From Brevundimonas sp. (lineage in GTDB: Bacteria > Pseudomonadota > Alphaproteobacteria > Caulobacterales > Caulobacteraceae): DNA of 64,000 nucleotides. Shown one piece after another: positions 36,630 to 46,075 of this stretch; the stretch's first letter is position 1; the number at the start of each line of letters is the position of its first letter. The DNA lies in contig JAPZRF010000012.1 of the NCBI GenBank assembly GCA_027531145.1, forward strand, positions 1 to 64,000, given 5' to 3'. The position numbers were made by a program, and so were the translations under genes. The notes under the pieces are model-generated. The model was not told the origin of the DNA. It worked only from the letters and a program-made list of their open reading frames with translations, and ran no database searches.

Positions 36630-37637
36630 TCATGCCTTCACCCGCACCCGATCGCCGGCGCGCACCTTGAGCGCCTCGGCAGTCTCGCGGGTCAGGATGG
36701 CGGTGGTGTCGGTCAGCTCGGCCTTCTGGCGCACGGCGCGGAAGCCGGCCACGGTGGCGGTCGACATCAGCGAGGGCAGTTCGGCCTCGACCCCGTCGCG
36801 GATCTCGACGGTCAGGACCCGGGCGTCGCGCACGGTGCGGATATTGTCGCGTTCGCAGGTCACGGTCGGCCCGGCGTCGAAAATGTCTACCAGGCCGTTG
36901 GGGCGAAAACCCTCGCTCTCCAGCAGCGCCATGGCCGGGACGCCCTGGGGATGGACCTTGCCGATCACCGCCCTCGCAGGCTCGGGCAGCAGCTGGACAT
37001 AGATCGGGTGACGCGGGGCGAGGTCGAGGATGAACTGCTTGTCCGTCGACCCCGTCATGCGGTCCGCGTCGTCGAACTCCATCGGGAAGAACTTGTGCGC
37101 CACATGATCCCAGAAGGGGCAGGCGCCGTCGGGGGTAAAGACGCCGCGCAACTCGGCCAGCACGGTATCGCCAAAAAGGTCCGGCTCGGCCCCGATCAGC
37201 ATGTAGCGCGACTGGCTGAGCAGGCGGCCCGCCCCGCCCTTGCGCCGGTCGGCCTTTAGGAACAGCGAGCCGACCTCGCTCCAGCCAGTACACTCGTTGA
37301 CCAGCACGAGGGTCTGGTGATCCAGCCGCAGGTTCAGGGACGGCGAGAGCTGGGTCGCATTCACCACCCGGAACGAGAAGAAGGGCCGGTCCAGCCCGAC
37401 CGCCGCCTTGACCCCGCCGACGCCGTCGACGTCGCCGGTGTCGCTCTCCTCGAGCATCAGGGTGTACCAGCGGGCCGTCGGGTCGATGGTCCCGCGGAAG
37501 CTGTCGCGGCTGAGGTCGAGCCGCTGGATCAGCTGGTCGGGGTCCTCGGGCAGGCTGGTGAAGCCGGGGCCGGACAGGATGGCCAACTCCAGAAGGGAGT
37601 CCAGATCGTCGGGTCCGGCCGGACGCACCACCAGCAT
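36630..37637 (-). CDS. astA: Arginine N-succinyltransferase
   Basis: A 335-residue acyltransferase that starts the pathway by succinylating arginine. N-terminal MLVVRPAGPDDLDSLLELA is GNAT-like. Diagnostic AstA blocks are FTSLPEDPDQL, GWSEVGSLFLKADRRKGGAGRL, ELRGVFTPDGACPFWDHVAH and FFPMEFDDADRMTG. The ATG overlaps the stop of the upstream M20 hydrolase (TGATG), so the two are co-translated. Confidence 0.94.
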   Translation of the reverse strand: MLVVRPAGPDDLDSLLELAILSGPGFTSLPEDPDQLIQRLDLSRDSFRGTIDPTARWYTLMLEESDTGDVDGVGGVKAAVGLDRPFFSFRVVNATQLSPSLNLRLDHQTLVLVNECTGWSEVGSLFLKADRRKGGAGRLLSQSRYMLIGAEPDLFGDTVLAELRGVFTPDGACPFWDHVAHKFFPMEFDDADRMTGSTDKQFILDLAPRHPIYVQLLPEPARAVIGKVHPQGVPAMALLESEGFRPNGLVDIFDAGPTVTCERDNIRTVRDARVLTVEIRDGVEAELPSLMSTATVAGFRAVRQKAELTDTTAILTRETAEALKVRAGDRVRVKA

Positions 37638-38887
37638 CAGAGGCCCTCCAGCCGCAGCTGCTTCAGCTTCATGGCGTCGATCTCGCCCGAGGCCGCCTTG
37701 CACAGGATCAGGGTCGACAGTTGGGTCCGCTCCACGAAGCTGTCGGGCCAGGCGAACTCCTGCTCCGAATGGATCAGGCCGCCGCGCACCCCCAGGGTGT
37801 CTACGTTAGGTAGGCCGGCGGCATGCAGATTGTTGCCCTCGCAGACCCCACCCGACGGCGACCAGGCGATGGTCTGGCCCAGCAGGGCACCAGTCTCGCG
37901 CACCGCCTCGAAAAGGGCCGACTGGGCCGCGTCCATGGGCTTGGGTGGTCGGGTGAATCCGCCATGCAGGGCGACGGTCAGGCCCTCGAACGGGGGCGCG
38001 GCAACAACCTCGGCTATAGCCGCGGAGATCCAGTCTGCCGCGGCGCGGTCGGGCACGCGCACGTTGAAGCGCACGACAGCGCTGTCGGCGACGACGTTCA
38101 GCGCCCCGCCGCCGGAAATGCGCGCGACATTGACGGTCACTTCGTCGCGCTGGCCGTTCAGGGCGTGCAGGACGGCGGCGAGCATGGCCGCGCCGGCCAC
38201 GGCGTTGCGGCCTTCGGCGAAGGCGCGGCCGGCATGTGCGGCCCTGCCGCTGACTACGACATGGAAGTTGCCGCTACCCTTGCGCGCACCGGCCAGTCGC
38301 CCGTCGGCCAGCGCGGGCTCATAGGTCAGGCCCAGGTGCCCCCGGGCCCCCAGCTCCGCCAGCAGCGGTGCGGAGGCCGGCGAGCCGATCTCCTCGTCGG
38401 GCGACAGCAGGGCCGTCCAGCCCAGGCGTTCGCGGTCGGGGTGGGTCTCGAAGGCCTCGAGCGCGCCCAGCAGGACGGAGATACCGCCCTTCATGTCGGC
38501 GATGCCGGGACCGTTCAGCGCCCCGTCGTGACGCGACACTACCGTTTGGAAGACGCTGTCGCGCGGATAGACGGTATCGTAGTGCCCGGTCAGCACGATC
38601 TGGATCGGGGCCTCGGGCCGCGCGCTGATCCTCAGCGCGTCCGGGCTGCGGCGGGCGATCAGGCTGCCGTCGTCGGCGACGGTGGAGAAGCCCTGCGTCG
38701 GCACGCGGCTGACCTCGGCCGGCAAGCGCGCCGCCTCGGTCTCCAGCAGGTCGAGGATGGCCTCAAGGCCTTCCACATGGTCGCTGCCGGAATTCACGTT
38801 CGACCAGCGCACGGCGCGGTCGATGAGGACCTCCGCCCCCCGCCCGACCAAGTCGAGGGCGGCATGATCCTGTTCGAGAATCCGCAT
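37637..38887 (-). CDS. M20-family metallohydrolase heading the ast operon
   Basis: A 416-residue M20 peptidase/deacylase. Metal ligands are in LTGHYDTVYP, NGPGIADMKGG, SPDEEIGSP and the C-terminal GGLIHSEQEF. The dimerisation domain has SGRAAHAGRAFAEGRNA. It is translationally coupled to astA. No astE (succinylglutamate desuccinylase, M14 family) is seen in the operon, and M20 enzymes include N-acyl amino acid deacylases, so this enzyme may do the final desuccinylation. Other possibilities are a carboxypeptidase or acylase feeding arginine into the pathway. Confidence 0.88.
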   Translation of the reverse strand: MRILEQDHAALDLVGRGAEVLIDRAVRWSNVNSGSDHVEGLEAILDLLETEAARLPAEVSRVPTQGFSTVADDGSLIARRSPDALRISARPEAPIQIVLTGHYDTVYPRDSVFQTVVSRHDGALNGPGIADMKGGISVLLGALEAFETHPDRERLGWTALLSPDEEIGSPASAPLLAELGARGHLGLTYEPALADGRLAGARKGSGNFHVVVSGRAAHAGRAFAEGRNAVAGAAMLAAVLHALNGQRDEVTVNVARISGGGALNVVADSAVVRFNVRVPDRAAADWISAAIAEVVAAPPFEGLTVALHGGFTRPPKPMDAAQSALFEAVRETGALLGQTIAWSPSGGVCEGNNLHAAGLPNVDTLGVRGGLIHSEQEFAWPDSFVERTQLSTLILCKAASGEIDAMKLKQLRLEGL

Positions 38888-38972
38888 GTTCTGGTTCTAC
38901 CTCCGCCCGCGGCGAAGGTGAACCCCGGGACCCGCGGGATCGTCTAGCGGGGGGGGCTTGTGTAAGGGTTCC

Positions 38973-38997
38973 TTGTCATGTAAAGGACGTTTGTCAT
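38973..38997 (+). promoter_or_regulatory. Direct repeats in the promoter of the small membrane protein gene
   Basis: Two TTGTCAT heptamers start at 38973 and 38991, 18 bp apart, with GTAAAGGACG between. A weaker third copy (TTGTGTAAGG) begins near 38959. They lie 20-45 bp upstream of the gene at 39017, so a regulator binding one face of the helix is plausible. This is a sequence observation; no regulator is identified. Confidence 0.45.
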
Positions 38998-39016
38998 TCT
39001 CAAGGAGGTTGATGAC

Positions 39017-39547
39017 ATGTCCGGTCTGATCGCGGGGCTGAGCCCCGCCGCCAAACTCACCAACGAGGCCGAGGCCAGGGCGTCCGCCCGCGCCAGCGCC
39101 GTTTCGATCGTGCTGGGCGTCATCTGGGGCGGGGTGAATCTCGCCTGGATGACCAGCCCCGAGGGCGCGGCCATCATGCAGCAGGCCATGGCGGCGTCGG
39201 CCACGCCGGAGACGGCGGCGATGATGGAGGGGGCCATGGGGGCCATGATTGGCCTGATGGCCTTCTTCATCGGCCTGCAGCTGATCTTCGCCGGCATCCA
39301 GTGGTTCAAGCCGAACATGATCGTGCCGATCCTGTTCCTGCTGCTGGTCGTCTATGGCTTGCTGACCAGTGTGATGGGCCTCGTTATGGCGGACCAGATG
39401 GCCGCGATGATGGGCCCGCAGCCGCAGCTGGCTCCGTGGCTGACTTATGGCTCGCTCGCCGTGCTCGTCATCCAGCTGATGTTGCACATCTCGGGCATCC
39501 GCGGTGCCTCGGCCCTGTCGAAGTTCCGCCGCGACGCCGCGGCCTGA
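39017..39547 (+). CDS. Small integral membrane protein of unknown function
   Basis: A 176-residue protein with four predicted membrane spans (about residues 27-45, 73-95, 99-122, 137-156). The cytoplasmic ends are Ala- and Arg-rich (NEAEARASARASA at the N-terminus, LSKFRRDAAA at the C-terminus). A Met-rich loop (GAAIMQQAMAASATPETAAM) lies after span one. A strong AAGGAGG ribosome site sits nine bases before the ATG. It stands alone between the ast operon and tamB. I do not recognise a family. Confidence 0.75.
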   Translation: MSGLIAGLSPAAKLTNEAEARASARASAVSIVLGVIWGGVNLAWMTSPEGAAIMQQAMAASATPETAAMMEGAMGAMIGLMAFFIGLQLIFAGIQWFKPNMIVPILFLLLVVYGLLTSVMGLVMADQMAAMMGPQPQLAPWLTYGSLAVLVIQLMLHISGIRGASALSKFRRDAAA

Positions 39548-39565
39548 AATCCGACGGCGTAAGCC

Positions 39566-42500
39566 TCAGTCGCGCCGGTTCGGGCGCCGGTCCGTGCGAT
39601 CGGCCCTGGTCGGGCGCGACTCTCGCCGCCAGCGGATCGACAGGCTGGCCTGGCCCTGTCCGCCGACGCTGGAAGTCAACGCCAGATTGCGCTGTACCTG
39701 CCACTCGACATTGACCCCGGCACCACCCTCGCCACCGCCGATAATCTCCAGATAGACATCATCGGAAATGTAACGCCCGCCGGCAACGGTCAGGGCCGAG
39801 GCCTCGCCGCCGAACGACAGCCGGTCCAGCCCCGCCAGCTCGCGCAGGTTGCCGATGATGTCGAAACCGCTACCGCCGGCCAGCGACGCCACCCCTGACG
39901 CCAGCTGCGCCGCCTCGAAGGCCGACAGCTGCGACGCCGACCGCCCGAACAGCACCTGAGCCAGCACCTCGTCCTGGGGCAGGGCGGGGGAAGAGGTGAG
40001 GGCGATATCCGGCCGCGCCGCCGTGCCCGTCACCCGGATCGTCGCCGTCAGGGCCGGATCCTCGCGTAACGCCGACAGGTTCAGCCGGATGTTCTCCGGA
40101 TTGGTCGACAGGGTCACCGAGCCGGTATCGTCGAACACGAAGCGCTTGCCGCCGAACTCGTAGTCGCCACGCACCACCCGCGCCGTGCCGCTCAGGTTCG
40201 GGGCTGTCAGGGCACCGGTCACCCGCGCATTCAGGCTGAGGAAGACATTGAGCCCGCGACCGGTCACCTTCACCGCCGGGCCCGGGGCGCGCACGGTCAT
40301 GTCGAGGCCGATGGTCGGGCCGCGCGGCCCGCGCACCACGTCAGCGGGCGGGTCGCCGCCGGGGCGGTTGATCTCCACGACCTCCAGCGGAACAATGCCG
40401 CTGGAGCCCGGCAGGTTGGGCCGCACTACCGCGTCGTCGATCTCGATCCGCCCGACGAGGGCGATGTCGCCGTCCGCCCCGCGCGTGGCGGTCACTGGCC
40501 CGGAAGCCTTGGCGGTGGCCAGGTCGTTGTCGATGATGGTGAAGCCGTCGAGGTTGAGCGTGAAGGTCGAGCCCCCACCCTGCCGCAGATTCAGCCGTCC
40601 TGATCCCTCGACGCGGCCTTCGCCCTCGTCCCGGGCGCTGAAACTCTGGATCACCGCCGCCTCGTCGTCGAAGCGGCTGTCCAGCGTCAACCGGCGCAAC
40701 ACGAGGCCCGAAGCGCTGTCGCTGAAGCTGCCGTCGGCAAGCGTCAAAACCCCATTGAGACGGGGATCAGCGATCGAGCCGGCGACCGTGGCCCGACCGT
40801 TGACGGTCCCCGCGAGCACGCGGCCGCCGCCGATGAACAGGTCCCAGAGCGGCTGGACCTGCCCACGGGCGAACACCTCGCCGGCCATCGGCCGCGTCCG
40901 GGCCACTGCCAGCCCCAGGGGTGCCGCCGACGCCTCGACCGGCAGGGTCAGGTCGACGCCCGCCTGAACCACCCCCTCATCCACGACAGACGCCTCCACC
41001 CGCAGACGATCGTCGAGCAGCCGGGCGTCGAGCCGGCCGTTGACCGACACGCCGCCATCTGCGCTGCGCACCTGGTTGAGGGTGACATTGGCGGCACCGG
41101 TCAGGTCGTCGCCGGCCCCGCGCAGGGTCACCCGGCCACTCACCCGGCCTGCCAGATCCTCGAACAGGGACGCCAGCTCGACACTGGTCAGATCGGCCTG
41201 CAGGAGGGTCGCGTTGGCGTCGGTGCGCAACTCGCCCAACAGGATGCCTCCGCCGACCGTCAGGTCGAGGCGCGCCACGCGGCCGTCGCCGCTGATCGCC
41301 AGCACCGCCGGCGTGCGTGTGGTGAATGGCACCTCGCGCATCTGGCCGCCGCCGGAGAGAGTCAGGGTCTGGGCCGTATCCGTGCGGGCGTAGACTCCGG
41401 ATCCGTACAGCGCCAGTGGTGTCGGACCAGCAACGCGGGCGTCGATCGTGAACGGCAGTCGCTCAAGGCTGCCCTGGCCGTCAAGCTCGAGCGACTGGAT
41501 TACATAGCTGGCCCCGGCGAAGCGCACGTTGCGGCCCGACACGTCGAGCACGGCGACCCCTGCTGCGGCGGTTTCGGTCAAGCGCACGCGGCCTTCGGCG
41601 CGGCCGGCGCTAAGGAAGGCGCCGGGACCGGCCGTAAACGACAGATCCGCCGAGGCCGGGGTGCTGCCGGTCAGCGCAATCGCCCCCTGGGCCCGCAGGC
41701 CGCCAGCGTCCAGCGCGACGTTGGACATCTGCACGCCCCCCCTGGCGAGGCGGAAGACGCCGGAGGCGCGCGCGGGGCCGTAGTTCGAGCCGCTGACCAG
41801 GGCGATGCGACCGTCCGAGGCGTCGGCACCGCGGCGGAAGCTGAGGGTGAGGTCGGCATTGGTCAGGGTCAGCGGGCCGGCGGCGACCCGGGCGAAGTCG
41901 GCGGTCAGGTCGAGACGCGGCCGGGCCAGAGGACCGGTCAGGGCCCCTTCACCGGTGGCGGCTCCCTCGATCTCCAGCGGGCCGATCCCGAATGGACCCT
42001 CGGCCTGCCAGTCGAGGGCGAGGGCCAGCTCGCCTGCCTTGCGGATCAGGCCGCGCGCCCCGCCCGTGATGTGCTCGCCGGTCAGGGTCAGTCGGTCGAC
42101 GGTGACCGGACCGGTCCCGAGACTCCCGCCCAGCTTCAGCGCGGGTTGGTCGCCAAGCAGGCGATCCAGTTCGGCGAAACCGGTGCGGAGGTTCCTGCCC
42201 CGTCCTTCAATGCCGACCTGCCAGGTCGCGCCCGGGCGCGCGGCGGTGGCCCGCAGCCGGCCGCGGAACTCGCCGGTCGCGCCGGGACGAAGGTCCGCCA
42301 GCCGGGTAAGGGCGATGTCCCCGCCAAACGTCAGGCCGCCGGTCAGGGCCCGTCCGCCGCGTCCGTCGATCTGCAGGCTCCGGCTCGCCAAAGCGACCCG
42401 GTCGAGGGCGATCACCCCCTCGCGGCTGCGCCAGACGGTGAAGCGGAGGCTAGGGCGTGGTCCCAGCAGGCCGCCGACAGGCCCGTCCGCACCGCCGGCG

Positions 42501-43786
42501 GCCTGCAGCTCGCCGCTCAGTTCGAGCCTGCCATCGTGAGCGGAAAGCGCGAGCGGCCCGGAGAGCCCTCGCGCCCGCCAGCCGGCCGCGTCGACTCCCT
42601 CGACGTCGACTTCGCCCTGAAGCCGCCAGCGCTCAGCGTCGCCGCGGAACACCCCCACGTAGCGCGTTGCGCCGGCCAGCGGCCGACCGGCGAGCCGGGA
42701 CAGGGACGGCGAGATGAGCGTGAAGTCCAGCCCGTCCGGCACGCTACGGTCGGACATGCGGACCACGCCCCTCGCGGTGGACTGCACGTTTTCGGCCAGC
42801 AGCCGCCACGCCATGCCCTGGTCCTCGCTGTCGCGCACCGGCACGGCTGCAAAGCCGAACCGCGCCGTGCGTCCGATCCGGTCCACGAACGGGGCCAGCA
42901 GGTCCGAGCCGCTGAAGTCGGCGAACCCTGAAACCCGCGCTCCGTCAGGTCCATAGGCACCCTGCACCACCAGGGGCGTGAAGCGGCCGGTGCGTACCCG
43001 GGCGAGGATGTCGCGGCCATTCACGAGGGCGCGGGCCATGAAGGGCTGATCGGTCGGGTAGCCCAGTGCGCCGGCGATTGGTCCGCCCTGCGACTCCTCC
43101 GCTCTGAGGTCGAGCCGCAGATCCGCGGGGTCGTCGCTCAGACGCGCGTTCAGACGCAGGAAGTCGCCCGCGCGCGACAGGCTGTCGGCCTCCAGCCGCA
43201 CCTGCCGCTCGCCACGGCGGGGCAGGGCGGCGTCGCCCGAAAGGCTCCAGCGGCCGTAGGTGCGGCTGAAACCCTCCAGCAGCTCCACCTCGGCGGCGAA
43301 ATGGTCGATATCGATCGACAGGGGCTGTCTGGCCGAGGGCTCGTCGGACGGCGGGAGGTTGGGCCGACGAATGACGCGGATGAGACCGGCCTCGATGCGA
43401 TCCGCATGAAAGCGCCGGGTCAGCAGGGGCCAGACGGACCAGTCGACCCGAACGTCGCGCAGTTCCAGCCAGACACCCTCGTCGTCTTCCACTGTGACCC
43501 GGCTGAGGCCGAAGTTGTCGAACAGGTCGCCCGTCAGCCCCTCGACACCAAGACGGCCGAAACGGCCAAGACTCTGGCCGGCGACGAAGCTGGTGACGAG
43601 CTCGCGACCCGGCCCGGTCGCCAGATACAAGCGACCGCCGACCATCAGCATGATCACGAGCGCCAGCAGGCCGCCGAGCACACCGCCGGCGATCAGGGCG
43701 GCGAGCCGACGGCGCGACCTGCGCCGGCGTGGTGCCGCTGTCGCTGTTTCGACTTCCGTCTCGGTGTCCGGGGGCAGTTCGGTCAA
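39566..43786 (-). CDS. tamB: TamB-type translocation and assembly module protein
   Basis: A 1406-residue inner-membrane-anchored protein. One N-terminal span (LAALIAGGVLGGLLALVIML) precedes a very long beta-rich, AsmA/Vps13-like repetitive body. The C-terminal 350 residues match the TamB conserved domain (RGPTIGLDMTVRAPG, LSGTARVVRGDYEFGGKRFVF, DEVLAQVLFGRSASQLSAFE), ending in a beta-strand tail (QASLSIRWRRESRP). TamB-like proteins span the periplasm and act with TamA in outer membrane protein insertion and phospholipid transport. The start is TTG, overlapping the tamA stop (TTGA). Confidence 0.92.
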   Translation of the reverse strand: MTELPPDTETEVETATAAPRRRRSRRRLAALIAGGVLGGLLALVIMLMVGGRLYLATGPGRELVTSFVAGQSLGRFGRLGVEGLTGDLFDNFGLSRVTVEDDEGVWLELRDVRVDWSVWPLLTRRFHADRIEAGLIRVIRRPNLPPSDEPSARQPLSIDIDHFAAEVELLEGFSRTYGRWSLSGDAALPRRGERQVRLEADSLSRAGDFLRLNARLSDDPADLRLDLRAEESQGGPIAGALGYPTDQPFMARALVNGRDILARVRTGRFTPLVVQGAYGPDGARVSGFADFSGSDLLAPFVDRIGRTARFGFAAVPVRDSEDQGMAWRLLAENVQSTARGVVRMSDRSVPDGLDFTLISPSLSRLAGRPLAGATRYVGVFRGDAERWRLQGEVDVEGVDAAGWRARGLSGPLALSAHDGRLELSGELQAAGGADGPVGGLLGPRPSLRFTVWRSREGVIALDRVALASRSLQIDGRGGRALTGGLTFGGDIALTRLADLRPGATGEFRGRLRATAARPGATWQVGIEGRGRNLRTGFAELDRLLGDQPALKLGGSLGTGPVTVDRLTLTGEHITGGARGLIRKAGELALALDWQAEGPFGIGPLEIEGAATGEGALTGPLARPRLDLTADFARVAAGPLTLTNADLTLSFRRGADASDGRIALVSGSNYGPARASGVFRLARGGVQMSNVALDAGGLRAQGAIALTGSTPASADLSFTAGPGAFLSAGRAEGRVRLTETAAAGVAVLDVSGRNVRFAGASYVIQSLELDGQGSLERLPFTIDARVAGPTPLALYGSGVYARTDTAQTLTLSGGGQMREVPFTTRTPAVLAISGDGRVARLDLTVGGGILLGELRTDANATLLQADLTSVELASLFEDLAGRVSGRVTLRGAGDDLTGAANVTLNQVRSADGGVSVNGRLDARLLDDRLRVEASVVDEGVVQAGVDLTLPVEASAAPLGLAVARTRPMAGEVFARGQVQPLWDLFIGGGRVLAGTVNGRATVAGSIADPRLNGVLTLADGSFSDSASGLVLRRLTLDSRFDDEAAVIQSFSARDEGEGRVEGSGRLNLRQGGGSTFTLNLDGFTIIDNDLATAKASGPVTATRGADGDIALVGRIEIDDAVVRPNLPGSSGIVPLEVVEINRPGGDPPADVVRGPRGPTIGLDMTVRAPGPAVKVTGRGLNVFLSLNARVTGALTAPNLSGTARVVRGDYEFGGKRFVFDDTGSVTLSTNPENIRLNLSALREDPALTATIRVTGTAARPDIALTSSPALPQDEVLAQVLFGRSASQLSAFEAAQLASGVASLAGGSGFDIIGNLRELAGLDRLSFGGEASALTVAGGRYISDDVYLEIIGGGEGGAGVNVEWQVQRNLALTSSVGGQGQASLSIRWRRESRPTRADRTDRRPNRRD

Positions 43787-45645
43787 AACGCCTGCCCGAA
43801 GCTGACATAGACTTGGAAACTGGCGTCGGAGTCGCGCCTGCTCAGTGGCACGGCGAGGTCAGCCCGGATCGGGCCGAAGCCGAGATTGTACCGGACACCG
43901 ACGCCGGCCGCGTAGCGCACTTCATCTAGCGTCGGCGTTTCGCTGAAGCCAACCGAGCCGGCTTCGAGAAACACGACCCCGGCAAAGTTGCGCGGTAGCT
44001 GCTGCCGCAGCTCGATCGAGGCCTCGACCAGCGACAGACCGCCGCGTGGTGTGTCGTCTGGCAGTCGAGGATTGACGCCCTGGAAGCTGTAGCCGCGTAC
44101 CGAGCCGCCGCCGCCGGAATAGAACAGTCGGTCCGAGGGGACCGTCAGCTCCGAACCGCCCGAAATGGAGCCGAACCTCGCCCGGCCGGCCACGACTGTC
44201 CGCGTGTCCGGGTCGAGCGGCAGATAGGCCGAGCCGGTCGCCTCGGTGCGGAGGAACAGTACCGTGTCCTCGCCTGTCACGGCGGTTGGCTGGACCGAGA
44301 CCGACATGCGCCAGCCGCGGGTCGGGTCGAGCGGGTCGTTGGACCGGTCGATGTAGGCGCTACTGCGCCCGGTCAGGATCGCCAGATCCCGGTCAAAACG
44401 CACCGGCTGCGGCGGGGTCACCGAGATATCGAAGCGGCTCCCCTCATAGCGCCCTGCGTCGAGGCCCAAGCCGTAGCTGAACCAGGAGGTGCGCGCCAGA
44501 CGCTGGGTGACGTCGGCGGCCAGAACCACCGCCTGACGGCGGTAGGCGTCGGTGTCCTCGGCCACGAAGGCGGACTCTATCCTCAACGTGCGGCCCGGAC
44601 TGCGCCAGTGAGGCAGGCTGAGCAGCGCGCCAATCCGGCTGTCGATCGTCGCCAGTCGCGCCCCGAACCTCAGGGTGTCGGCGCGCCCGAATTGGTTGCG
44701 AAGGGTCCACGCGCCCTCGACGCCCGTGCCTTCCGCTGTGGAGTAGCTCAGGCCGGCTTCCTGCACCCGGCGGGGGCTGTCGGTCAGGGTGACAATGACC
44801 GGCCGGTTGCCATCCGCGAGCGTCTGCTCCCGCGGCGCGAGCGCGACCGCGACCCCGTCGTAGACGCCCGTCTCGGTGAGGCGTCGCTCAAGTTCGGCCA
44901 CGGCCTCGGGCTGGTAGCGGGCACCGGGCCTCCATGGCGCAAGGCGCTCGACCCAGGCTGGACTGGTGTCCCCCCGGGTCTCGACGCGGACCCCGTCGAG
45001 CGTCACCAGGGCTCCGGCGTCGACACGAAAGGTCGGGGTCATGGTGCGCGTTTCATGGTCCACGACTACGCGTCGCGGGACTGCTGACGCGTCCGGATAG
45101 CCCTCGCGGGCCAGCCCGGCGATCACCCGGCCCTCCGCGGCGAGCACATCTGCGGCGCGGGCCGGGGTGCCGGCCAACATGCCGATGTCGGTTAGAACGA
45201 CCGCTGCACTCTCCGGCGTCGGCGGCGCGTCGACCCATTCGACCACCGGATCCTGAAGGAGAAACCGCGGTCCGGGCTCGATGCGCACCACGGGCTCGGG
45301 CCGGGTGTCGCCTTCGACTTCAGCAGAGATCGTCGGCTGGTAGTAGCCTTCCGAGCGCAGCAGCGCCTCGGCGGCCTCGGCGGCCCCGCGTGCGCGCCGG
45401 CGCGCCTCGAAGCGGTTGCCGGCCGGCTCCGCCGCCGTGCCGACGGCGCGTTCGATCTGGGCGCGAAGCTCCGGCGTCAGGTCCCCGAGAATCGTCACGC
45501 GCGGGTCCGCGGCGCTCGCCGAAGGGGCGAAGGCCAGGGGCGCCAGGGCGGCCGCCGCGATCAGCGCTCTGCAGGGTCGGATCAAGGGGCAGTCGGGTCC
45601 ACAGGCTGGGCCGCGCGGGCGGCGGGTAGGAGACCATGACATCAT
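43783..45645 (-). CDS. tamA: TamA-type outer-membrane BamA-superfamily protein
   Basis: A 620-residue outer membrane protein. The signal peptide (ALIAAAALAPLAFAPSASA) is followed by POTRA domains to about residue 260 (VRIEPGPRFLL, VTLDGVRVETRGD). The C-terminal beta barrel contains the Omp85 motif region FYSGGGGSVRGYSFQGVNPR and ends in a terminal Phe (VYVSFGQAF), the BAM recognition signal. Acts with TamB. Start is ATG 45645, close behind the lipoprotein gene (23 bp), so all three form one operon. Confidence 0.92.
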   Translation of the reverse strand: MMSWSPTRRPRGPACGPDCPLIRPCRALIAAAALAPLAFAPSASAADPRVTILGDLTPELRAQIERAVGTAAEPAGNRFEARRRARGAAEAAEALLRSEGYYQPTISAEVEGDTRPEPVVRIEPGPRFLLQDPVVEWVDAPPTPESAAVVLTDIGMLAGTPARAADVLAAEGRVIAGLAREGYPDASAVPRRVVVDHETRTMTPTFRVDAGALVTLDGVRVETRGDTSPAWVERLAPWRPGARYQPEAVAELERRLTETGVYDGVAVALAPREQTLADGNRPVIVTLTDSPRRVQEAGLSYSTAEGTGVEGAWTLRNQFGRADTLRFGARLATIDSRIGALLSLPHWRSPGRTLRIESAFVAEDTDAYRRQAVVLAADVTQRLARTSWFSYGLGLDAGRYEGSRFDISVTPPQPVRFDRDLAILTGRSSAYIDRSNDPLDPTRGWRMSVSVQPTAVTGEDTVLFLRTEATGSAYLPLDPDTRTVVAGRARFGSISGGSELTVPSDRLFYSGGGGSVRGYSFQGVNPRLPDDTPRGGLSLVEASIELRQQLPRNFAGVVFLEAGSVGFSETPTLDEVRYAAGVGVRYNLGFGPIRADLAVPLSRRDSDASFQVYVSFGQAF

Positions 45646-45668
45646 GGCCGGTAGGAGGCGCGATGGCC

Positions 45669-45947
45669 TCAGTAGAACAGGGTCTCACTTTCAGGCTGGA
45701 CGCTGTCTGCAGCGTCCGGATCGGAGAGCGCGGGGCCGGGGGGCGCATCATCGGCTTCGGGGGTGTCCGGCTCGACCTCGGCCACCGCGTCTGATGCGAC
45801 CGCCTCGGCCGGTTCGGCCGGGGGCGCCTCGTCCTCAAAGGCGGCGGTCCCGCCCAACGGGGCCTCGCAGGCCGCCAGACCAAGGGCCAACGCCAGACCG
45901 GCGGCCATGGAGGCCCGCCGGCGACCGCCCTGCGGTAAATGTCCCAT
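45669..45947 (-). CDS. Small acidic lipoprotein upstream of tamA
   Basis: A 92-residue predicted lipoprotein. The signal (MAAGLALALGLAAC) ends in a lipobox with Cys near residue 27. The mature part is short, acidic and low in complexity (PPAEPAEAVASDAVAEVEPD), with no fold expected. The frame opens at ATG 45947; ATG 45908 directly before the hydrophobic core is an alternative start. It leads the tamA-tamB operon; a role as an accessory factor is guesswork from position. Confidence 0.68.
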   Translation of the reverse strand: MGHLPQGGRRRASMAAGLALALGLAACEAPLGGTAAFEDEAPPAEPAEAVASDAVAEVEPDTPEADDAPPGPALSDPDAADSVQPESETLFY

Positions 45948-46075
45948 GTGCTGTCATCCTACGCCGCACGACGGCTGCTCAACGCCCCCGGCGCGCCACC
46001 ATTCCGGCGGGGCAAGGCGCGGCAACCAATCCTTACGTCTTCTCCTGTAGCCTAAGGGACAGGAGGGACAAGGCC

